Positions 55,425 to 64,000 of a DNA stretch of 64,000 bases are shown here, one piece after another. The DNA comes from Ochotona curzoniae (lineage: Eukaryota; Chordata; Mammalia; Lagomorpha; Ochotonidae): positions 11,160,001-11,224,000 of the forward strand of contig NW_024467120.1 in NCBI RefSeq assembly GCF_017591425.1. The letters run 5' to 3'. A model generated the notes under the pieces. It saw only the letters and a program-made list of their open reading frames with translations, had not been told where the DNA came from and searched no databases. The number at the start of each line of letters is the position of its first letter. Within the stretch, counting starts at the first letter, position 1. A program made the translations under genes and the position numbers.

Positions 55425-56548
55425 TCCCTCAGTGCTCAAAAAGGCAGAGTTGTAATTGTTCCTGTGGGCCCAGAGGATGGTGTTGGCTGTTATTGTGCCA
55501 CATTGCTTCTGCTTCCTCCAGAGGCTCCTTTGGATCACACATACAGGAGCACTGGGTGCAGGATCCCGATTTGGAAGTTCCTGAGGTTGCACAAGGTTTG
55601 TAGTAAGAAGTATAGTGAATTTCTATCCTGGATTGAGACTCATTGTCACTAAGCACTTTGTAACGGGCACTTTTCCTTCCTCTTGAGAAATGTTGTGTGA
55701 CCTGTGTCCCCAGGACAGGAGGCTTTTGCCCCTGAATTGTGATTGCTCCTGGATTGTGATTGTGTGAGGATGGAAAATGGTTGGAGTCAGTTTCTCACGG
55801 GGCTGCCCGGAGGGATTTTTGCTACTTGTCTCTGCTTCTATCTGGATTTGATTTGGTTTCTGTCCCTTTTGATCTCTGGCTGCTCATTTGATGAGAAGAG
55901 CTACTCCATTTCTTTAAATACACTTGCTTTTGTTTCACATCCCATTGCTTGAAACAAAGAGGGAGCTCTAGCAGTTGCAGACAGAACACTTAACCCTTCC
56001 TGGTCTGTTCCTTCAACTGTGAAGTCAAAGGGGAAAAATGGCACACTCATCTGCAGACCTCTCCTAGCTCAGGGATTTGTAGCTGGAGCTGGGTGTCAGT
56101 GACTCCCCTATGAACAAGCTCACAGAGAGGCTGGCTGGCTGGTCCTGCACAGGGCTAATAGAAGTTTTGCTGATTGCTTGGGTTGGACTTTAGAGTCCTG
56201 TTGTATACTTGCTGTTGTCTTTGCATGCGTGTAACTGTTACTGTAAATCATTGAATACATAAATATGACAGTGATGACTTGAGAAAGGCCCTCTCCATGC
56301 GTGCTCCATGACATGTGAAACCTCTGCTCACTGCCATCTCAGCCCCAGATCATCAAGGCAGTGTTGCTGTCATACAGGAGTGCACGATTTCTTCACAGAT
56401 ATGTAGGACAGAGCTGGGTGTGGCTTCTCTCCACCTTTGACCCATTATGGTCTTGCCACCATTTGATGAAGGCCTGCTTATATTTGTGTGTTACTCCTGG
56501 ACTGCTGTCATGAATGAGGTGTCATTACTTTGTGTTTAAAACCATGAT
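55425..56548. other. No feature recognised
   Basis: About 1.1 kb without recognised genes or repeats. Confidence 0.45.
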
Positions 56549-56863
56549 ATGCTGGAGTGGATATTTGGCACAGTGGTAAAGAGGCTACTTTGAACTATTG
56601 TATCCCATGTTACAGTACCTGGGTTCATGTTCCTGCTCTATTTGTTGTTTCAGCTTTTTCTAGCTTCCTGCTCCTGCATGCTCAAGTAGATGGGTCCTTG
56701 CTATCCTTGTGGGATTGATTTCTCAGCTCCTGCTTTTGGCCTAAACTAGACCTGACTGTTGCATTCATCTGGGGAGTGAACCAGCACATGAAAGATCTAT
56801 TTCTCTTTCTGCCTTTCAGATAATAGTAACAGTAGTAGTAGTAATAATAATAATAATAAATGC
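56549..56863 (+). mobile_element. CSINE, old copy with (TAG)n(TAA)n tail
   Basis: GCTGGAGTGGATATTTGGCACAGTGG head, GGGTTCATGTTCCTGC, GGGGAGTGAACCAGCACATG, and a tail of trinucleotide repeats (GTA then ATA) at 56826-56860. Confidence 0.85.
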
Positions 56864-56953
56864 CTTCATATAGAAATCTGAGAGACCCTAGAATTTTGTA
56901 TCAGCTGGTTCTTTGAGAAGAGGTTCTGATGTAGTGACAGTTAAGAATTCATA

Positions 56954-57236
56954 GGTGGGCACTGTGGTGTAGGTAATGAAGCCACAACCTATGGTGCTAG
57001 AATCCCATATGGTCATTGGTTTGAGTCCTGGTTGTTCCACTTCTGATCCAGATCCTTGCTAATGTGTCAGGGATGGTTCATGTACTTGGGCCTCTGCACC
57101 TGTGTGGGAGACTCAAAGGAGTTCCCTGGCTTCAAACCAGCTCTGATTGTGCAGCCATTTCAGGAGTGAACCAACAGATGGGAGATTTTGCTTTCTGTTT
57201 CTACCATTCAAATAAATAAGTCTTTTTAAAAAAGGT
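56954..57236 (+). mobile_element. CSINE, old copy
   Basis: GGTGGGCACTGTGGTGTAGG head, GGTTTGAGTCCTGGTTG (B box with GTTTGAGTCC), and a tail TTCAAATAAATAAGTC. Confidence 0.88.
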
Positions 57237-57239
57237 AAA

Positions 57240-57929
57240 AATACATAATAATAAATATAAATCTATTTCATAGGAAAGAATTGTTATTTTGAAGTAGCTA
57301 AATGTTCACCTATGGGGGAAGAAATAATTGTTTCTTTTGTGATTTGATAATGTCTTACAACTTACAACAATGGGATTCTGGAAAGAATGAAGTGATTGTG
57401 TTGGACAAGCTGTATAAACATTTTATTTCTACTGACATAATCTGGGAAACAAATTTACATAGGTGTTAGAATACAAGCACTTCCCTCAGTAACCAGAGAC
57501 AGAATAAGAACCCAAACAGAGTGGCTTTCTGTCTCCAGGGGAGCAACTGCTGTTGAAGGAAGCAGGGACCCAGGGGGAATGAACTCCTCCCAGCAAACAG
57601 GTACCAGGCACCTGCCATTTCTAGACAGCCACACACCAAAGCAAGGGATAGCTCCCAGTGAGGCAAATCCCTGAGGGGGCCTGGTGATGGAGGCAGAGTG
57701 CAGATAGCTAATGGGGAGACCTTTTCCATCCTTATCCTCCTGATTTTAAATTTGCCTGAAGAAAGGTCCTTTGAGATTGCAGTTCATTTGTGGTTACTTC
57801 ACTCAGCTTGCAGGGCTATACCGTGTGCCTCTCCCTAGTTTAATACTATTACAGTCCTGTCATACTTTTTGCTGTAATGCTGAAATGTAAACAGTAATAG
57901 CAGATACAATACTGCATGTCTCATGTGAC
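57240..57929. other. No feature recognised
   Basis: Unremarkable. The 87-codon minus frame at 57466 has no recognised domain. Confidence 0.45.
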
Positions 57930-58040
57930 AGAGTTCTTGTAAGTACTGTGTGAAGATTAACCCAACTCTCACAGTTTCACAAAGGTACGTACTAGTCCTT
58001 GTATCATTTCATAAAAGAGGAAATGGAGGCATGGAAAAAG
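57930..58040 (-). mobile_element. MIR
   Basis: GTAAGTACTGTGTGAAG, ACCCAACTCTCACAG, TCATTTCATAAAAGAGGAAATGGAGGC follow the reverse MIR core. It is cut at its right by an old CSINE. Confidence 0.75.
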
Positions 58041-58046
58041 TTCAGG

Positions 58047-58084
58047 AATCAACTTTGTGGTGCAGTGGGTTAACCCTCCACTCT
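58047..58084 (+). mobile_element. Old CSINE head, split; continues at 58738
   Basis: CAACTTTGTGGTGCAGTGGGTTAACCC is the head of an old-type CSINE that stops where a minus-strand CSINE begins. The matching body is at 58738-59040. Confidence 0.75.
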
Positions 58085-58397
58085 ATTTGCTTTTGTTGAA
58101 AAGTCAGATTTACAGAGAGCAGAGACAGAAAGGAAGATCGTTCATGCACCGGTTCACTCCGCAAGTGGCTGCATTGGGTGGAGCTAAGCCAGTCCCCAGC
58201 TAGGAGCCAGAAGCTTCTTTTGGGTCTCCTCTGTAGGTGCAAGATCCCAAGGCTTTAGGCTGTCCTTGACTGCTTTCCCAGGCCACAAACAGGAAGTTTG
58301 TGGCCAAACTAGATGGAAAGTGGGGCCACCGGGATACAAATGGGCACCCATATGGGATCCCGAGAGTTTTAGCCACTAGGCTACTACATCGAGCCCC
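58085..58397 (-). mobile_element. CSINE inserted into an older CSINE
   Basis: GTTGAAAAGTCAGATTTACAGAG, GGTTCACTCCGCAAGTGGC, CACAAACAGGAAGTTTGTGGCC (a small local inverted duplication), and head complement ACTACATCGAGCCCC. Confidence 0.88.
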
Positions 58398-58401
58398 ATT
58401 T

Positions 58402-58735
58402 CCTTTAAAGAATATTTATTTATATTCATCTGAAAGCCAGATTTCACAGAAGGAGAAGGGGAAATAGAGAAGGTCTTCCATCTGCTGTTACTCCCCAAAC
58501 GGCTGCCTCAACCAGAGCTGAGCTGATTCAACACTGGGAGCCAAGAGCCTCTTCCCTGTCTCCTATATGCATGCAAAGTATCCAGCACTTGGGCCATCCT
58601 CTGCTGCTTTTTCTCAGGCCATAAGCAGAGAGCTGGATTGGAAGTGGAGCAGCAAGGACATGAATTGGCACCTATATAGGGTGTCAGCACAACAGGGCGG
58701 AGGATGAGCCAGGCTTCTGTACCACTAGGTTGGCC
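58402..58735 (-). mobile_element. CSINE, second insertion in the same old CSINE
   Basis: AAAGAATATTTATTTATATTC, AGCCAGATTTCACAG, TTACTCCCCAAACGGC, GAGAGCTGGATTGGAAGTGG, and a degraded head complement near CACTAGGTTGGCC. Confidence 0.85.
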
Positions 58736-58737
58736 AA

Positions 58738-59040
58738 ACTTCCACTTCTAACACTGGATTCCCTCGTCAGTGTCAGTTTCAGTGGTTTTTCTTCAGATCC
58801 AGCTTTCTGTTCATGCACCTGGGAAAGCAGCCTATGGTGGCCCCAGTACTTGGATCCCTGATACCCATCTTGGAGACCATGGAATTCCTGGGTCCTGACT
58901 TCAGCCTGACCCAGGCCTGGCTTCTGGGACCATTTTGGGAGTGAACCTGCAGATGAAGATGCGCTCTCTCTCTCTCTGTTGGTCTCTTTCTTTTCTGCTC
59001 TGCCTTTAAAATAAACAACTGAATACATTTTTAAAACAAA
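58738..59040 (+). mobile_element. Old CSINE body, continuation of 58047
   Basis: CTAACACTGGATTCCC, CTTCAGATCCAGCTTTCTG, TGCACCTGGGAAAGCAGCC, TTTTGGGAGTGAACCTGC and a tail CTGCCTTTAAAATAAAC complete the SINE whose head is at 58047-58084. Confidence 0.8.
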
Positions 59041-59764
59041 CAAAAAGGAACAACAAAAAAGCTTTATAATTTGCCCTGAGTCCCATGGAGAATACTGAGG
59101 CCTGGGTTACACCCAGGCAGTCTAATTCCAAGACTAGTCTTCAGCATCCTGGCATCAGGACCCAGTGGCAGCCTTCTCTGTAGCTTTCAGCCTTTGTGAA
59201 CATGTGCTGCTTTGGTGTGAGAGCTGCCAATGGGGATGCCTTCACCACGGAGATATGGTTGATTCCTCTAAAAACTTACAAAAATGTAGAACAGCCTGGA
59301 TCTGGCCCTAGGGCTGTTGTCCAGATCCTGCAATAGGCCAGGCTGTCTCCTCAGGGTAGGCCTGTTTCTGCCAGTGTTTCCCACAGCTGCCTCAAAGTAT
59401 GCTGCTCCAGTTCTGTGCTCCCATTGTAAAAGGGATTTGGGGTCAGAGGTTACCTTGAGATGGCACATTCTATGACACTTCTTTTAGGGGAAGTGTTGCA
59501 CCTCCCCTGACCTGAGAGGATGGTGGTCAAGTCAGCTGTGTGTGGTACTAGGGGACTGAGAACCAAGAGACTCCTGGTAGCACCTTTCACTCTTTGTGGT
59601 GCTACTAAGCCTTGCACCTGCCTCTCATTCACCTGGCTGGGTTTTGACTTGGTGAGATCTTGTCCATGATGCACCTAGAAGTGGGCTAAACTGTTGTTAG
59701 CAATTTAATCTGCTTGCTGCTTAGAGAACAAAAGCCCATGTGTTGCATGATTGGCATAGATGTT
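59041..59764. other. No feature recognised
   Basis: Unremarkable; no repeat or exon identified. Confidence 0.45.
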
Positions 59765-59885
59765 GGTACTTCAAACAGGTTTTGGAAAAATGGAATTAAA
59801 AGGCAAGTTTATTAGTGTGGAAAGTTGTGGGGAATCTGTGCATAGTTTTTTCATAATGTACGTTTTCCACAAATGTAGGCAACCC
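59765..59885 (+). mobile_element. Palindromic DNA-transposon fossil, copy C
   Basis: GTACTTCAAACAGGTTTTGG is the best-preserved left end. AAAATGGAATTAAAAGGC, AGTTTATTAGTGTGG, GTGCATAGTTTTTTCATAATG and GTTTTCCACAAATG follow. Confidence 0.78.
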
Positions 59886-60390
59886 TGGCAAGTGGGTATG
59901 GAGGGCAAGATTTTACTGCCTGCCTGCACAGCAAGAGCCTTGGGCAGTGCAAGTACTGCAGATGATGAAACAGTTATTTATTTCAGAAAGTGAAAAGCTC
60001 TTCCAAAGGGGTTCCATAGCCAACCTCATTCTATATCCTCTCTGTAAGAAAATTTAGGTTTCCTGGCTAAATTCTGCATCTGTGCAGTGTGGAGGGTTTT
60101 TTAAAATGTTGCCAAATGGGATCTTGAAGTTAAAAGTTGAACCAGAGAAGCCTCCTAGGGAACCAGGCTGCTGCTTGTATTTCAGTGAAAGAGAGAGGAA
60201 ATTCATTACCAAGATTGAAAATGTGGTTTGCATGCTAACTCCATGGTGGGATAATAGGCCTTCCTGGGAAGTAGGAGGGAAGCTACTGCTTATCCTTTGT
60301 GGTTAAGATTCCTTGGCTAAACACACACACTTTCTGAGAGCAGACCTCTCTCTAACCAACTCCGCACTCCACACGCCCACCCCATACCTG

Positions 60391-60828
<438 letters not shown>

Positions 60829-61004
60829 CTTAGTAAGGACGTTCTCCTTCAAAGTCACAAATTTTCAGCCTAAGAAATATCTCAGTGCTGTTTATGATTT
60901 CCTTTGTTGATGTCATTGTGTTGACAAAAACTATTATTGAAATGTTCCATAGGAACACCTAGTTTGTTTCTTTGAGAATCCAAATCGAATGGGATAAATT
61001 CTTC

Positions 61005-61106
61005 TGAGAGCTGTTATTTAGCAAAACATGGTAGGTGCTGGGCTGGCGCTCTGCCTGCTCTTGGATTTTACTCAGTCCTCAATGCTGTGAAGATTCTGCA
61101 GAAGAA
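61005..61106 (-). mobile_element. Possible MIR fragment
   Basis: GCTGTTATTTAGCAAAACATGGTAGGTGCTGGG ... TTTTACTCAGTCCTCAATGC faintly follows the 3' half of MIR in reverse. Confidence 0.35.
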
Positions 61107-61526
61107 TGCTCCTCTATATGAGCCTGCATCTGTTTGGGTCTGTGACTCTGGAACCTGCTGTTCACCAGAAGTTGGCTGCATGTAGGGTTAGCCCAACTAG
61201 GCCATAGCAGAGTCAGAATCTGATTCTAAGTCTTCATTTGCCCTGGGTTCCCAGAATGCAGGATTCTCAGGTTGGGATGGGAAATGCCCCAGGCCAAGGG
61301 CAGTGAGCTGATTCCTCACCAGCATGGTGCCCACGACCAATCCTGTGCATCCTGCTAGCATCCTCATAGGGGCAAAATTGTAGGGTAGTTTTAGAATCAC
61401 AGAGCTTGGGCAGAGAGATCAGTGGCATTCCCAGTTTTTCTGTAACCTCATGCATTACCCTGCTTGCCACTGAAGAGTCTGCATGCACAATTCTGCTTGC
61501 AAGAGTGACCTTTATACTTTTTACTT
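61107..61526. other. No feature recognised
   Basis: Unremarkable sequence. Confidence 0.45.
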
Positions 61527-61806
61527 CTTTTATTATAATTATTTGAAAGGCTGATTTACCAGAGACATGGAGAGACAGAAATCTATCCCCTGGTTCACTC
61601 TCCAGATAGCTGCAGTGGCCTGTGCTGGGTCAGGCCAAACCCAGGAGTTTCATGCCTGTCTCCCACATGGATATCAGGGTTATCTAGCCATTCTTGGCTG
61701 CTTTTCCCAGGCCATTAGAAGGGAGCTAGATTGAAAGCAGGGCATCTGGAAGTGGAACTGGTGTCAAAAGTGGCAGCTTTACCCACCACACCATCATGCT
61801 GGCTCC
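61527..61806 (-). mobile_element. CSINE, old copy
   Basis: TATTATAATTATTTGAAAGGC, CCCTGGTTCACTCTCCAGATAGC, GGGAGCTAGATTGAAAGC, and a head complement CATCATGCTGGCTCC. Confidence 0.8.
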
Positions 61807-63682
61807 TGTACCTTGCACTGTTGCTTCAAAATACTGCCACTTAGTAATGCTCTCAGGCGGGCATCTGGGAAAGGGTGACTCACTGTTTGAATGTTCTGCC
61901 TGGCCTACCTCATCCTGATCCAGATTTTCCATGACTTCCCTGCGTCTCTAGAGCTCTTCCGGGACCACCAGAAACAGAGACCAGGCAGCACAAGGCCTTG
62001 GTGGCTTTTCTGCGCCTGCCTATCCCCTTCAAAGCCTGCCTCACTGCAAATAGCTCTCTTTGGCCTACGACCAAGTGCCGAAGGACGCCGTGTACTTACA
62101 CTGCCCTTAAAATATTCGCAGAGAAAGGGCGTTGACAGATGGGGTCATGGCTGAGGGTGGGCCCTGTTACTGCCAGAATGAAGGCATCAGCCGCACCTCG
62201 TCATCGGCCTGCAGCAACTTCTGTCTTCGCTCCATGTAAATGCTCTTGTCTGTCCCCACCCCCTTTCTCCTTGTTGCAACCTGCCTCCCTGGCCCCTGTG
62301 GCCGCATGTGATTGCTCTGGACAGGGCTGATCTGGAGAACACAGGCAGGTGATCTGCTGTCCCCCAAGGCTCCGAGCGTGGGAGGACCATGGTGCCTATG
62401 CTTGCATTTCAGCTGTTTGGGTGCATGTCTTGAGATGAATTTTAAGGATTTATTAATTAGATTCACACAGGGAACTTGTTATCACTTAATTACCCCTGTG
62501 CTATATTGTATGATGGTGTCAAAAGGTATCTTGTTTTCTTAAGTTCACATTTTGTTTCCTTTTGTGTGACTGTGTTACAAATGAAGTCCTCTGGAAAAAT
62601 GTATATTTCTTCTGTGGTTGCTGTCTGCAATTTTGCGGAAGGCATAAATTCAAGTGCAAGTACTCTGGTGAAGTTTCATTGAGAAAGGGTGGTGGTGATT
62701 GGAGGCCAGGCTGTAGGGTAGGGAAGGAGGGAAGAAACTGAGCAAGACAAGGTGAGGGTTGTGGGGAGAGGAGGAGCCACGGCTGAGAAATAAACACACA
62801 ACGTTCTGTAGAAAGACAGATAACAGAGCAGATACAGTGACAGACCTGAGGTCCCCAGCCTCTTATAGCCAACATCGCTGCTCATCTGCCTAAGATGCTT
62901 TCACATATGTGCTGCTTCCTGCCTTTGAAGTTCTTGCATTGTCTGCCTTTTGGTGTGCTCAAGTGAAGTGCTCCAAATGCATAGTGAGAAACGGTGACTT
63001 AACACCTAGCTGTGCCACCTGCTTGCTGGGCCACCTGCATACACCTCACGGGCTCTTGCACAGAGTGCTGTGGCGATTCAGCAAAACGTGGTATGCAGGC
63101 CTGTTAGAACCACTCCCAAGAACCACTGGCTGTTACTCCTGTCACGTGTGTGAAATGCTCCTGGAGGTTGTGGGATCTGTGATCCTCAGCAATGGTTATA
63201 GCGCTGTTATGTTTTTGTAAATACCGAAGTCTGCCAGTTCCTGTCTGGGGCTTTTGGCCTTGACCTCTTAACTAATCCACAGCCAGCAGAAAAAAATTAT
63301 AGGCGTGAAGAGTGGCACTTCTGGCTCCAGTTCTGCCATAAGTGAGGAGATGATTTTCTCTGGCTCTGCTCCCTCTGGCTTGGAAACTCAGGGATTTGAA
63401 CAGGGCTTAGGCTGTCCGTGGCATGTGTGTGTTAGGATCTAGCTGATATTTTGCCTCCATGTGAAGAGTTGAGATTCTTGGAAAATTAGAATTTGGTGGT
63501 ACAGGCACTCCTGGAAAAAAAGATGTGTGTACTGATAGTTCCCAGCCCCTCAAAGCAGAGTTGGGGCCGAGGAGGGCGGAGCAGTGGTTTGTGACAGCAG
63601 AGGGTATTGCTCTGTGATTAATCTCTGAGCTGTGCACTTCTCCTTTGCACACTGACTATATATCTGGTATGTCCCATACAAA
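61807..63682. other. Unique-looking stretch, no gene recognised
   Basis: About 1.9 kb without identified repeats. 61880-62400 is somewhat GC-rich, but its frames (up to 99 codons) lack domains and splice structure. 62430-62680 is AT-rich and repeat-free with TTATTAATTAG and CACTTAATTACC cores. Confidence 0.4.
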
Positions 63683-63797
63683 GGTACTGTAGAATTTTGT
63701 GACAAAATAGAGTTAAAGGATCAATTTTTTTGCATAAAATTTGAAATCCATGCCTGTTAGTTTTTCTTCATAATGCATTTAGCTTCTAAAGTCTCTT
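63683..63797 (+). mobile_element. Palindromic DNA-transposon fossil, copy D
   Basis: GGTACTGTAGAATTTTGTG, TTTGAAATCCATGCCTGTTAG, TTTTTCTTCATAATGCATTT and CTTCTAAAGTCTC keep the family order, with a decayed right end. Confidence 0.72.
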
Positions 63798-64000
63798 AGA
63801 AATAATGAGGAGGGAGACGGAAGGAGAGGAGATGAGCTCTCCAGTGCTGTTTATGGTCATGGCGATCAGCATGGTTTTATCTTCTCCTGCGGGCAGAGCG
63901 GTGTTTAAAAGGAGTCATCATAGGGCTGAGCTGTACTGTGGAGCACAGGCTGAGTTCAGGCAAGCAAGCATTTCCTCCTTTGGGTCCTGATCTTGTAACG

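Overview
The window is mammalian, repeat-dense nuclear DNA, and most likely comes from a lagomorph, probably a pika (Ochotona). The main evidence is about forty copies of a tRNA-derived SINE with the lagomorph C-repeat (CSINE) architecture: a tRNA-like head with CATATGGG and GGTTCNAATCC, a body containing CCTGGGAAAGCAGT, and a tail of CTGACTTTCCAATAAA followed by an A-rich run. Younger copies have a CCTAGTGGCTAAAGTCC head, which I associate with pika rather than rabbit; the species call is inference. I found no convincing host protein-coding gene, so the window reads as intergenic or deep-intronic DNA.

The dominant feature is one full-length LINE-1 on the minus strand (40111-46782). It has a CpG-rich 5' UTR of about 1.4 kb with a YY1-like site at its start, an uninterrupted ORF1 (320 codons), a 55-bp spacer, an uninterrupted ORF2 (1270 codons), a 3' UTR with a G-rich tract, and a poly(A) tail. 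Perfect 15-bp target-site duplications flank it. Every catalytic or zinc-binding motif I checked in ORF2p is present, at the same residue number I know from human L1. It therefore looks young and possibly still mobile. The SINEs depend on L1 enzymes in trans, so this element and the surrounding SINEs form one retrotransposition economy.

Layout: 0-9 kb holds older CSINE fragments, a CAGCC minisatellite and a CTTC tract. 9.2-13.8 kb holds an unclassified GC-rich repeat-like block and a cluster of CSINEs. 14-19 kb is mostly unique, with one weak exon-like reading frame at 16.9 kb. 19.6-28 kb holds fossil DNA transposons (a hAT copy split by a MER2/Tigger copy, a second MER2/Tigger, and a third Tigger-type copy split by an inverted CSINE pair). 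28-37.6 kb is mixed CSINE, MIR and unique sequence. 38.4-39.5 kb has three head-to-tail CSINEs. 40.1-46.8 kb is the L1. 47.5-50.4 kb has young CSINEs and an L2. 51.7-55 kb is ancient L2 and MIR plus a palindromic DNA-transposon fossil split by a CSINE. 55-59 kb is nested CSINEs. 60.4-60.83 kb is a 440-bp polypyrimidine tract, and 61-64 kb is mostly unique.

No previously undescribed biological system is evident. The observations most worth checking are the intact L1 and its apparently monomeric 5' UTR, a shared B-box substitution in the younger CSINEs, a dispersed palindromic DNA-transposon family, and several insertion-inside-insertion stacks that give a relative timeline. Boundaries of old repeats were set by eye, and family names for fossils come from memory of consensus sequences, not from a search.
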